From Methylosinus trichosporium OB3b (GTDB lineage: Bacteria > Pseudomonadota > Alphaproteobacteria > Rhizobiales > Beijerinckiaceae), in the NCBI RefSeq assembly GCF_002752655.1, contig NZ_CP023737.1, positions 4,178,001-4,242,000 on the forward strand: a stretch of 64,000 nucleotides of DNA. Direction: 5' to 3'. Position 1 is the stretch's first letter. Each line of letters opens with the position of its first letter. Both the position numbers and the translations under genes were made by a program. Below, piece after piece: positions 8,578-16,362 of this stretch. The notes below the pieces were generated by a model that saw only the letters and a program-made list of their open reading frames with translations, did no database searches and was not told the DNA's origin.

Positions 8578-9096
8578 TCACCAGCCGCAGCATCCGGATT
8601 GATAGGTCACCATCGGATTCGCATAGTCCACTTTGTAATGGTCGACGCGATAGACCGGGTAGGAGACGGTTCCGGCCGCCGAATAGCCGGTGAAATAAGG
8701 GCTCACGGGCGCCGCGGAATAGGACGGCGCGACGGAGCGATACTGAGGCCGGTAGCCATAGCCATAGCCATAGCCATATCCCGAGCCATAGCCATATCCC
8801 GAGCCGAGGCCGAAGCCGCGCCCACGGAACGCCGAATGATAGCCGTGATAGCGATAGGGCGAGGCATAGGTGTGATAGGGATAGGGGCGTGGCGCCCTGT
8901 AATGAGAATAAGAGGGCGCGAATTGGCGGTGGCGATGTCCATAGCCCGAATAATGCGTGCGCTCGATGGGCTGCGCGAAGGAGGCGACGGCGGAAGCCGC
9001 GGCTCCGACCGGTCCGGCGAGCGCTTCGCCGGTCGGCGCCAGCGGAGCGGCGAGGCCGACGGCGGCGGCGATCACGAATTTGGACAGTGCGTTCAT
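8578..9096 (-). CDS. Secreted glycine/tyrosine-rich protein
   Basis: The protein has 172 residues with a clear signal peptide (about 1-28, ending GEALAGP). The mature part is dominated by Tyr, Gly, His, Arg and Pro, with a run of GYGYG-type repeats at about residues 98-116 and a closing QSGCCGW. The repeats are encoded by a short tandem DNA repeat at about 8753-8804 with a period of 18 bases. Similar low-complexity secreted proteins are common in Hyphomicrobiales but have no defined function; a cell-envelope or surface role is a guess. Confidence 0.75.
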   Translation of the reverse strand: MNALSKFVIAAAVGLAAPLAPTGEALAGPVGAAASAVASFAQPIERTHYSGYGHRHRQFAPSYSHYRAPRPYPYHTYASPYRYHGYHSAFRGRGFGLGSGYGYGSGYGYGYGYGYRPQYRSVAPSYSAAPVSPYFTGYSAAGTVSYPVYRVDHYKVDYANPMVTYQSGCCGW

Positions 9097-9229
9097 CGTT
9101 CAACTCCTCGACTTGTGACGTGATCGAGCTCTGCGGCCAGCCTGCGCCGCGCGCGGAGCCTCGGCTCATCCTTGCTAGAACCGGTCGGCCGCGCTTCCGG
9201 TTCCGCAAATTCGATGAAAATTTTCGTCG

Positions 9230-9892
9230 TCATCCGCTCGGCGCATCATGCGCCTCGACGAGGACGCGTGTGAGCTCCCCACGCGCGCGGCTGATGCGGC
9301 TGCGCACAGTGCCGACAGGGCATTTGCAGATGAGCGCCGCTTCTTCATAAGTGCAGCCGCCGACGGCGACGAGCGTCAACGCCTCGCGCTGCTCTGCCGG
9401 CAGCCGCGCCAGCACGCGATCGACCTGCAGCAGCTCGACGAGATGCTCCTGCGTCGGCGCGTCGACGAGCGTCGCCGCATGGCGGCCGTCGGGATCGGCG
9501 GTCTCGCGTCGTCGCTTGTGATAATCGCTGTAGTAGAAATTGCGCAATATGGTGAACAGCCATCCGACGAGATTGGTGCCTTCCTCGAAGAGAGCCAATC
9601 GCGAGAGCGCGCGCGCCACCGCTTCCTGCACGAGATCGTCGGCGTGATCGGGATCGCTGCATAATGATAGCGCGAGCGCGCGCAGCTGCGGCATGGCGCG
9701 CACCATTTCGGCGCGGAGGCGCGCCGTCGCGGGAGAGGCGCGCTCGTCATTCTCTTCGCGCCATTCACGCACGCGCGGAGCGGGCGCGAAGATGCGCGCC
9801 GCGCCTTTGCGTCGGCGCTCGCGAGAGAGCAGGGCGGCCTGCTCGCGTCGGAATGACGCGGGCGTGTGGTCTCGTTCGCGCGAATCCCGCAT
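9230..9892 (-). CDS. ECF sigma factor, EcfG-like
   Basis: This is an RNA polymerase sigma factor of the extracytoplasmic-function class. Region 2 (DHADDLVQEAVARALSR, then GWLFTILRNFYYSDYHKRRR) and region 4 (CTYEEAALICKCPVGTVRSR) closely resemble EcfG, the general stress sigma factor of alphaproteobacteria. The start at 9892 gives 220 residues; a start at 9706 would give 158, and the arginine-rich first 60 residues lack similarity I recognise, so the true start may be internal. No phyR or nepR lies alongside, unlike the main EcfG loci, so this may be a secondary EcfG copy. Confidence 0.85.
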   Translation of the reverse strand: MRDSRERDHTPASFRREQAALLSRERRRKGAARIFAPAPRVREWREENDERASPATARLRAEMVRAMPQLRALALSLCSDPDHADDLVQEAVARALSRLALFEEGTNLVGWLFTILRNFYYSDYHKRRRETADPDGRHAATLVDAPTQEHLVELLQVDRVLARLPAEQREALTLVAVGGCTYEEAALICKCPVGTVRSRISRARGELTRVLVEAHDAPSG

Positions 9893-10095
9893 TGGACAAA
9901 GCTTTCGTTCGAAACTGGAACGTCGCCTTTCGGCTCGCAGGGACGCGGCAAGGACGGGGCCGCATCGAGCCGGCCGCGCGGCCGCAGAAACGCCGAGAAC
10001 GGCGCTCGACGCGCGCTTCGTGAACGCCCAGAATGAGGCGGGCGCCGCCTGATTCGCCGATCGGGGCGCCGCTTCGAGCAGCGGCCGGGGACGAG

Positions 10096-11304
10096 ATGAC
10101 CGACGAATTGAACCAGCCGCTGGGCGTCGGCGGGGAAGAGCCACGGCGGGCGCCGGGAAGAGGGCGCGGCGCGCTGCTCGCCGTCGCCGGGACGCTCGGC
10201 GCCGTTGCGGTCGCGGCGGCGCTCGTCGCGCCGAGGATCGGCGGCGACGGCCAGCCCTTCGCCGTCGCACGCATCGAGACGATCGAGCCGCCGAAGATCG
10301 TCGAGGCGCCGCCCGTGGAGCCCGTCGCGCCGGCGCCGCCTCCGACCGAGGCCGAGCGTAATGCGGCGGCCATCGCCGAGATGGAGCGCTTCTCCGGCGT
10401 GAAGGTGACGCGTGGGGGCGGCGGCGACGCGCCCGGCGCGCTCGTCATAAAAATAGAGGAGAGCGGGCCCGAGCTCGCTCCGGCGCCCGACAAGCGACTC
10501 GTCGAGAAGACGAGCGACGGGCTGCTGCCGCGCATCGGCGCGGATGGCGCCAAGCCGATGGACGTCTATGCGCGCCCCGCCGATCTCTCCGCGCGCCTGC
10601 CCGCCGGCGCGCCGCGCATCGCGCTCGTCGTCGGCGGAGTGGGGCTCAATGCGCGCCTGTCCGACAGGGCCATCGACGAGCTGCCCGCCGCGGTGACGTT
10701 GGCGCTCGCGCCCTATGGCGCCGCCGTCGAGGCGACAGCCGCTCGCGCCCGCGCCCGCGGCCATGAGATTTTGCTGCATGCGCCGATGGAGCCTTACGAT
10801 TTCCCGGTCGAGAATCCGGGGCCGCATACGCTGCGCGCCGGCTCCGACGCGCTCGGCGATCTGCATTGGCTGATGAGCCGTTTCACCGGCTATGTCGGCG
10901 TCGTCAATTTCCTCGGCGCGCGCTTCACCGCCGAGGCCGGGGCTCTGCGCCCGGTGCTGGCGGACATCGCCGCGCGCGGCCTGCTCTATATCGATGACGG
11001 GGCCTCGCCGCGCTCGCTGGCGCCGAGCCTCGCGTCCGGGCTCGGGCTCGCGTCGGCGCGCGCCGACGCCGCGATCGATGCGCGGGCGAAGCCGCAGGAG
11101 ATCGACGCGCAGCTCACGCAGCTCGAGGCGCTGGCCCGCCGCAACGGCCAGGCGATCGCCGTCGCCGAGGCGCTGCCGGGCGTTATCGCGCGGCTCTCGC
11201 ATTTCGCCCGCGATCTCGAGCGGCGAGGAATCGCCCTTGTCCCGGTGAGCGCGCTGGCGGGGCGGGTGGATGTGTCGGAGGCGCGCGCGGGACGAGCCAA
11301 ATGA
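10096..11304 (+). CDS. Divergent polysaccharide deacetylase family protein
   Basis: The 402-residue protein has an N-terminal membrane anchor (about 23-47), a Pro/Ala-rich linker and a divergent polysaccharide deacetylase domain (about 175-395: [13 protein letters not shown], then [16 protein letters not shown] and FVGARFT-like strands). This family (YibQ type) has the NodB-like barrel but lacks parts of the metal site, and its substrate is unknown. A role in the periplasm on cell-wall or envelope glycans is inferred. GGGG precedes the ATG by 5 bases. The stop overlaps rppH (ATGA), a pairing often seen in Hyphomicrobiales. Confidence 0.87.
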   Translation: MTDELNQPLGVGGEEPRRAPGRGRGALLAVAGTLGAVAVAAALVAPRIGGDGQPFAVARIETIEPPKIVEAPPVEPVAPAPPPTEAERNAAAIAEMERFSGVKVTRGGGGDAPGALVIKIEESGPELAPAPDKRLVEKTSDGLLPRIGADGAKPMDVYARPADLSARLPAGAPRIALVVGGVGLNARLSDRAIDELPAAVTLALAPYGAAVEATAARARARGHEILLHAPMEPYDFPVENPGPHTLRAGSDALGDLHWLMSRFTGYVGVVNFLGARFTAEAGALRPVLADIAARGLLYIDDGASPRSLAPSLASGLGLASARADAAIDARAKPQEIDAQLTQLEALARRNGQAIAVAEALPGVIARLSHFARDLERRGIALVPVSALAGRVDVSEARAGRAK

Positions 11305-11798
11305 GCGAATTGCCGTACCGCCCTTGCGTCGGCGTGATGCTGCTGGACCGGCGCGGCCGCGCCTTTGTCGGGCGGCGGCGCGCCAAGCGCTCCGATCCCG
11401 TCGCCATCGATCATGAATGGCAAATGCCGCAAGGCGGAATCGACGAGGGCGAGGAGCCTTTCGCCGCGGCGCTGCGCGAATTGCACGAGGAGACCAATGT
11501 GACCAGCGTCGCGCTGCTCGGCGAGGCGCGCGACTGGTACAGCTATGATCTGCCGCCCGAGGCGATGAAGCGCTGGACCGGCAAATATCGCGGGCAGACG
11601 CAGAGATGGTTCGCGCTGCGCTTTCTCGGCGAGGAGTCGGAGATTGACATCGAGCGACCCGCCGGCGGTGCGCATGAGCCGGAGTTCGACGCCTGGCGCT
11701 GGGAGGCGCCGTCGCGCCTGCCGGAGCTGATCGTGCCGTTCAAGCGCGCGGTCTATGAGCGCGTGGTGGAGGATTTCGCCCATCTCGGCGCGGAGTAG
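11301..11798 (+). CDS. rppH: RNA pyrophosphohydrolase RppH (Nudix)
   Basis: RppH removes pyrophosphate from the 5' end of triphosphorylated mRNA, which triggers decay. The 165-residue protein has the full Nudix box (from GGIDEGEEP through RELHEETNV, about residues 47-69) and the RppH/IalA-type sequences [10 protein letters not shown] and WQMPQGG. It is translationally coupled to the deacetylase gene upstream. Normal length. Confidence 0.94.
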   Translation: MSELPYRPCVGVMLLDRRGRAFVGRRRAKRSDPVAIDHEWQMPQGGIDEGEEPFAAALRELHEETNVTSVALLGEARDWYSYDLPPEAMKRWTGKYRGQTQRWFALRFLGEESEIDIERPAGGAHEPEFDAWRWEAPSRLPELIVPFKRAVYERVVEDFAHLGAE

Positions 11799-11916
11799 GG
11801 CGGAGCGGCGTTGTCGCTTCACGATCATGCGCGGATCATGACTGCGATCCTGCGCCTGGGGATAAGTTTTCGCGCCGCGCTCGCGCCTAGGAAGCGACCA
11901 ATGGCGCCGGCCGCCT

Positions 11917-11940
11917 CCTCTCCCCGCGTGCGGGGAGAGG
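11917..11940. repeat. Intergenic palindrome (REP-like)
   Basis: CCTCTCCCCG-CGTG-CGGGGAGAGG forms a 10-bp perfect hairpin in the rppH/aspS gap. This motif is a common intergenic repeat type in alphaproteobacteria. It lacks a T tract, so it is not a classical terminator. Confidence 0.7.
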
Positions 11941-12008
11941 TGAGGTGAGGGGCCAGGAGAGCTCGCGGCGCGCTTCACAGTCTCGCCAGCCCGCCGGGCT
12001 CCCCACCT

Positions 12009-12026
12009 CTCCGCGTGCGGAGAGAG
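12009..12026. repeat. Second intergenic palindrome of the same type
   Basis: CTCTCCGC-GT-GCGGAGAG, with flanking CCCCACC and GGGGG, is a shorter relative of the palindrome at 11917. Together they form a pair facing each other between the convergent rppH and aspS genes. Confidence 0.65.
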
Positions 12027-12075
12027 GGGGCGGCCGGCGCCGCGGCCTTCGTCGGAAGGGGTGGGGTGTAAGGCT

Positions 12076-13854
12076 TCAGCCCTTCTCCGGCAGGTTCAGG
12101 CGGATGTGCAGCTCGCGCAGCTGCTTCGGCGTCGCCTCGGAGGGCGCCCCCATCAGCAGATCCTCGGCGCGCTGATTCATCGGGAACAGCACCACCTCGC
12201 GCAAATTCTCCTCGCCGGCCAGCAGCATCACGATGCGGTCGACGCCCGGCGCGATGCCGCCATGCGGCGGGGCGCCATATTGGAAGGCGCGATACATGCC
12301 GCCGAATTTCTCGAGCAGCACCTCCTCGCCATAGCCGGCGATCTCGAAGGCCTTCTTCATGACGTCGGGGCGATGGTTGCGGATCGCGCCGGACGACAAT
12401 TCGATGCCGTTGCAGACGATGTCATATTGAAAAGCGAGAAGATCGAGCGAGTTCCTCGTCTCCAGCGCCTCGAGCCCGCCTTGCGGCATCGAGAAGGGAT
12501 TGTGCGAGAAGTCGATCTTCTTGTCGTCCTCGTTCCACTCGTACATCGGGAAGTCGACGATCCAGCAGAACTCGAACACATCGGTCTTGCAGAGGCCGAG
12601 CTCCGAGCCGATGCGCAGACGCGCGGCGCCGGCGAGCTTGGCCGCCTTCAGCTCCTCTCCGGCGGAGAAGAACAGAGCGTCCCCGGCCTTCACGCCGCCC
12701 TTGGCGGCGAGCGCGGCCAGCGCCTCCGGCGGAATGAATTTGGCGATCGGCCCCTTGCCGACGAGCGCGCCATTCTCCTCGTCGAAGATGATATAGCCGA
12801 GGCCCGGCGCGCCTTCCGAGCGGGCCCAATCATTGAGCTTGTCGAAGAAGCTGCGCGGCTGCGCGGCGGCGCCCGGCGCCGGAATGGCGCGCACCACCTT
12901 GCCCTTGAACGCCTTGAAGCTCACATCGTCGCGCGCGAATTCCGCGCTCACGTCGGCGATGATCAGCGGATTGCGCAGGTCCGGCTTGTCCGAGCCATAT
13001 TTGAGCATGGCGTCGCGGAAGGCGATCTTCGGAAAGACCTGCGTCACCGGCTTGCCCTCGCCGAACTCTTCGAACACGCCGCGCAGCACCGGCTCCACCG
13101 CGGCGAAGACGTCCTCCTGCGTGACGAAGCTCATCTCGACGTCGAGCTGGTAGAACTCGCCGGGGCTGCGGTCGGCGCGCGCGTCCTCGTCGCGAAAGCA
13201 CGGCGCGATCTGGAAATAGCGGTCGAAGCCGGCCACCATCAACAGCTGCTTGAACTGCTGCGGCGCCTGCGGCAGCGCATAGAACTTGCCCGGATGCATG
13301 CGCGAGGGCACGAGGAAGTCGCGTGCGCCCTCCGGCGAGGAGGCGGTGAGAATCGGCGTCTGGAACTCGAAGAAGCCGCGCTCCTTCATGCGCCGGCGCA
13401 GCGAATCGATGACGGCGCCGCGCAGCATGATATTGGCGTGCAGCTTCTCGCGGCGCAGATCGAGGAAGCGGTAGCGCAGCCGCGTCTCCTCTGGATAGGG
13501 CAGGTCGCCGAACACCGGCAGCGGCAGCTCGGCGGCCGGGCCGAGCACCTCGATCTCGGTCACATAGACCTCGACGAGACCGGTCGGCATGTCCGGATTT
13601 TCGGTGCCGGCGGGGCGCTTGCGCACCTCGCCGTCGAGCCGCGCCACCCATTCGGAGCGCAGCTTCTCGGCGTCCTTGAAGGCGGGAGAGTCGGGATCGA
13701 CGACGCATTGGGTGAGGCCGTAATGGTCGCGCAGATCGACGAACAGCACGCCGCCATGGTCACGAATGCGGTGGCACCAGCCGGAGAGCCGGATCTTTTG
13801 GCCGGCGTCGGCCTCGCGAAGCTCTCCACAATTATGCGAACGATAGCGATGCAT
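12076..13854 (-). CDS. aspS: Aspartyl-tRNA synthetase
   Basis: This enzyme charges tRNA(Asp) with aspartate in the cytoplasm. The 592-residue bacterial-type enzyme has an OB-fold anticodon-binding domain (about 1-110), class II motif 2 ([20 protein letters not shown], about residues 215-235), the bacterial GAD insertion (about 290-420) and motif 3 near the end ([16 protein letters not shown]). Normal length. It begins at the ATG at 13854. Whether it also charges tRNA(Asn) cannot be read from the sequence. Confidence 0.96.
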   Translation of the reverse strand: MHRYRSHNCGELREADAGQKIRLSGWCHRIRDHGGVLFVDLRDHYGLTQCVVDPDSPAFKDAEKLRSEWVARLDGEVRKRPAGTENPDMPTGLVEVYVTEIEVLGPAAELPLPVFGDLPYPEETRLRYRFLDLRREKLHANIMLRGAVIDSLRRRMKERGFFEFQTPILTASSPEGARDFLVPSRMHPGKFYALPQAPQQFKQLLMVAGFDRYFQIAPCFRDEDARADRSPGEFYQLDVEMSFVTQEDVFAAVEPVLRGVFEEFGEGKPVTQVFPKIAFRDAMLKYGSDKPDLRNPLIIADVSAEFARDDVSFKAFKGKVVRAIPAPGAAAQPRSFFDKLNDWARSEGAPGLGYIIFDEENGALVGKGPIAKFIPPEALAALAAKGGVKAGDALFFSAGEELKAAKLAGAARLRIGSELGLCKTDVFEFCWIVDFPMYEWNEDDKKIDFSHNPFSMPQGGLEALETRNSLDLLAFQYDIVCNGIELSSGAIRNHRPDVMKKAFEIAGYGEEVLLEKFGGMYRAFQYGAPPHGGIAPGVDRIVMLLAGEENLREVVLFPMNQRAEDLLMGAPSEATPKQLRELHIRLNLPEKG

Positions 13855-13894
13855 GGGCGTCTGGTCTCGAACAGGAGGGAGGTTCTAGCCGGGG

Positions 13895-13923
13895 AGAAAC
13901 GCAGGGCGAAGGGGCGGTGTCAA
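13895..13923 (-). promoter_or_regulatory. Possible proximal aspS promoter
   Basis: On the minus strand a perfect -35 box, TTGACA, is followed after 17 bases by GTTTCT, about 40 bases before the aspS start. The -10 box is weak. Confidence 0.35.
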
Positions 13924-13968
13924 GACACGCGGGCGCTCCCGCCGCCGTCTCCGGCGCGGGGGATGGGA

Positions 13969-14042
13969 GGTCCGGAACGCCGCGGCGCCGCTGCGGGCCG
14001 CGAAAAGAGGAAGATTGGTCGGAGCCTCGAGCGTTCCGGACC
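13969..14042. repeat. 12-bp inverted repeat in the aspS upstream region
   Basis: GGTCCGGAACGC at 13969-13980 and its exact complement GCGTTCCGGACC at 14031-14042 can close a stem around about 50 bases of GC-rich sequence, in RNA from either strand. The structure fits a structured leader or small RNA, but I cannot match it to a known family. Confidence 0.55.
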
Positions 14043-14298
14043 ACGGTCGCCTTTTCTGCTGTTCGCCGCCTCCGGGGCCAGGGTTGTTTTCCCCTTTCGG
14101 GTAGTCTATCCCCGCGCCACCCTCGGATATTCGGCCTGGTCCGCGCCTTTTTTCAAAGGCTTCCGCACGAAGGAAGACCAGCGCCGGCGACGTGGCGTCG
14201 CGAAGATCGAGAGAGGGTCGCCTCCCGTCCCCGCGAACCGCGCCCCGCCGACGCCGCCCGACCCTTCGGATGGCGCCCCATGCGGCGGAAGCGGGAAG

Positions 14299-14327
14299 AG
14301 AATAGGAATTAAATCCGTTATTGTCAA
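14299..14327 (-). promoter_or_regulatory. Near-consensus sigma-70 promoter pointing towards aspS
   Basis: On the minus strand TTGACA (14327-14322), a 17-base spacer and TATTCT (14304-14299) form an unusually good housekeeping promoter inside an AT-rich island. Transcription would begin near 14292, about 440 bases before the aspS start. Confidence 0.6.
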
Positions 14328-14355
14328 GGGGCGCGCGAGACCGGGGCCGCAGCGG

Positions 14356-14460
14356 CTAGAGCGCTATCCGATCCAATTGGATCGGATAGCGCTCTAGAGT
14401 TCTTTCTTTCGAGCGAATTCTGATCGATCGAACGATTCCGTTCGATCGGAACGCGCTCTA
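14356..14460. repeat. Composite palindromic repeat, copy A
   Basis: A perfect 42-bp palindrome (14356-14397, centred on CCAATTGG) is followed after 13 bases by the 50-bp element that starts GAGCGAATTC and ends CGCTCTA (14411-14460). The same two-part arrangement is found at 33304-33408. The last three bases of the repeat provide the TAG stop codon of the cupin gene. Confidence 0.9.
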
Positions 14461-14970
14461 TCGCGCGGGCTCCGTCGTCTTGCCGTCGAAGCGCTCTTTC
14501 GCTTTCGCCGCGTCGCGCTTCGTCACATGGACCGTGCGGTCCTCGTGCTCAGGTGGGCCGTAGATCGTATAGAAGCGCAAGGGCTCGCGGCCGGTGTTGA
14601 CGATATTGTGCTTCGCGCCGGCGGGAACGAGGATCGCGTCGTCGCCCTCGACGCGGGTCTTGCGGCCCTCGATCACGACCTCGCCGCGTCCTTCCTCGAT
14701 GCGGAAGAATTGATCGACGTCCCGATGCGTCTCCTCGCCTATGTCTTCGCCCGGATCGAGCGACATCAGCACGAGTTGAAGATGCTTGCCGGTGTAGAGC
14801 ACGTGTCGGAAATCGGCGTTTCTCTTGGTCGCTTTGGCGATGTCGCCGATAAAGCCCTGCACGGTGTGCGCGGCCTTGGCCTGTCGCGCCTGCGCGTTTG
14901 CGCCGAGCCCCGCGACCGCGAGGACGATGACGATGGCCAATACAAAATTGACGAGCGAACGCGCCGCCAT
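14458..14970 (-). CDS. Secreted or membrane-anchored cupin protein
   Basis: This 170-residue protein has an N-terminal hydrophobic signal (about 5-28) and one cupin barrel (about 70-150). The putative metal site is the ETHRDVDQFF stretch plus the later AGAKHNIVN histidine, in the order usual for small cupins. The substrate is unknown. Ending AKAKERFDGKT, it resembles cupin proteins annotated as mannose-6-phosphate-isomerase-like, but activity cannot be inferred. GGAGG lies 6 bases before the ATG at 14970, which settles the start. The stop is supplied by a repeat element. Confidence 0.82.
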   Translation of the reverse strand: MAARSLVNFVLAIVIVLAVAGLGANAQARQAKAAHTVQGFIGDIAKATKRNADFRHVLYTGKHLQLVLMSLDPGEDIGEETHRDVDQFFRIEEGRGEVVIEGRKTRVEGDDAILVPAGAKHNIVNTGREPLRFYTIYGPPEHEDRTVHVTKRDAAKAKERFDGKTTEPAR

Positions 14971-15129
14971 GACGATCCTCCACGCGCAACTTCGCGACGC
15001 TGCGGGAACGGCGCCGCTTCCGCGAGACAACGCCGATCGGGCGCGCCGGTTCCATGGGGCGCCGTGACGGCTTCAGCTGCGCCTGCCGACGCGCTATGGT
15101 CGCGCGCTGTTCATTCGGGGATCGTCGTC

Positions 15130-16332
15130 ATGCGCTCGCCGCGTCTATTCGCAATCCTCTTCCTCTGCATCGCGGCTGCGACCCCCGCTCTGGCGCAACG
15201 CCGCGTCGCGCTCGTCATCGGCAATGGGGCCTATCGCACCGTCGCCGGCCTCGCCAACCCGCCGAGCGACGCGGCCGCCATGGCCGCCATGCTGCGCGGC
15301 GCGTTCGACGATGTGACGATCCGCACCGACGTCGGCTTTCGCGAGATGAACGAGGCCGTCCGCGATTTCGCGCTGCGCGCCGCGGGCGCCGATGTCGCCG
15401 TCGTCTTCTACGCCGGGCACGGCGTCGAGATCGGCGGACGCAACTTCCTCGTCCCGATCGACGCCGAGCTGAAATATGCGGAGGACGCCGAGGCCGAGGC
15501 GGTCGAGCTCGACCGCATCCTGCGGCTGCTGGAGCCGGTCAAGCGCCTCAAGCTCGTCATTCTCGACGCCTGCCGCGACAATCCGTTCGCCGCGCGTATG
15601 CGCTCCATCACCGGCGGCGCGCGCGCCGTCGGGCGTGGCCTCGCCGCGCCGAAGCTCGACATTTCCGATACGCTGGTCGCTTTCGCGACGGCGCCGGGCG
15701 CGACCGCCTCCGACGGCGACGGCGCGCATAGTCCGTTCACGACGGCGCTGCTCGATAATCTGATGCTGCCGCAGCTCGATATTCGCATCGCGCTCGGCAA
15801 GACGCGCGACGCGGTGCTGCGCGCGACCGGCAATCGCCAGATTCCGTTCATCAGCGGATCGCTCGGCGGCGACACCTTGCCGCTCGCCGTTTCCTCGGCC
15901 GCGGTCATCGACGCCGAGCAGAGCGAATTCGCCGCGGCGACGGCGCGCGGCGATCTGTCCGCCTTCGACGCCTTCATCGCCAAATATCCGAGCGGCCCCT
16001 ATACGCAGACGGCGCGGCGTGAGCGCGATCGGCTGCGCGCCGCCGCCGAGCCGCGCCACCCGGCCGAACCGGATTTCGGCGCGGGTGCTGCGCGCTATCA
16101 CTATGTCGCCGACGTCATGCCGCCCGATGATTGGCTCGCTCTGCGCTCGGCGCCGAGCGGCGGCGAGGGCGTGCGCCTGCGAAAAATGCCGAACGGAACC
16201 TTGCTCGAGGTGCTCGCCGAGCGCGCCGACGGCTGGTGGCGCGTGCGCGTCGTGGACACGGGCGAGATCGGCTGGGCGAAGAGCGGCGTCAAGGGACGGC
16301 GGCCGTGGATCAGGTGCTGCAAGCAACTCTGA
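15130..16332 (+). CDS. Secreted caspase-like (peptidase C14) protein with SH3 domain
   Basis: The 400-residue protein has a signal peptide (about 1-22, ending PALAQ), a caspase-fold peptidase domain (about 24-255) and a C-terminal bacterial SH3-like domain (about 325-395). Both catalytic residues are visible: His97 in FYAGHGVEIGG and Cys148 in ILDACRDNPF. Bacterial caspase homologues of this kind cut after basic or acidic residues, but their targets are mostly unknown; the SH3 domain suggests contact with cell wall or proteins in the periplasm. Neighbours give no functional hint. Confidence 0.88.
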   Translation: MRSPRLFAILFLCIAAATPALAQRRVALVIGNGAYRTVAGLANPPSDAAAMAAMLRGAFDDVTIRTDVGFREMNEAVRDFALRAAGADVAVVFYAGHGVEIGGRNFLVPIDAELKYAEDAEAEAVELDRILRLLEPVKRLKLVILDACRDNPFAARMRSITGGARAVGRGLAAPKLDISDTLVAFATAPGATASDGDGAHSPFTTALLDNLMLPQLDIRIALGKTRDAVLRATGNRQIPFISGSLGGDTLPLAVSSAAVIDAEQSEFAAATARGDLSAFDAFIAKYPSGPYTQTARRERDRLRAAAEPRHPAEPDFGAGAARYHYVADVMPPDDWLALRSAPSGGEGVRLRKMPNGTLLEVLAERADGWWRVRVVDTGEIGWAKSGVKGRRPWIRCCKQL

Positions 16333-16362
16333 GTGCGTTGCGCTTCAGCTGCGCCGAGCGCT

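Larger units (their letters stand above)
13855..14355. other. Long non-coding region upstream of aspS
   Basis: About 600 bases separate aspS from the cupin gene. The interval holds a GC-rich stretch without a convincing gene, a 12-bp inverted repeat (13969/14042), two possible minus-strand promoters and, at its far end, a composite palindromic repeat. It may be a long aspS leader or encode a small RNA. Confidence 0.5.

Noticed and set aside
9376..11202. 608-residue minus-strand open frame opposite the deacetylase gene.
   Set aside because: Overlaps two well-supported genes, has no motif; an effect of GC bias.
12009..12026. Palindrome at the end of aspS as intrinsic terminator.
   Set aside because: No T tract on either strand; better described as a repeat.
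14106..14327. 73-residue minus-strand frame whose TTG start falls in the -35 box upstream of aspS.
   Set aside because: No ribosome binding site, low-complexity composition, and the start coincides with a promoter element.
12061..14397. 778-residue plus-strand open frame opposite aspS.
   Set aside because: Opposite of aspS with nonspecific composition, not a gene.
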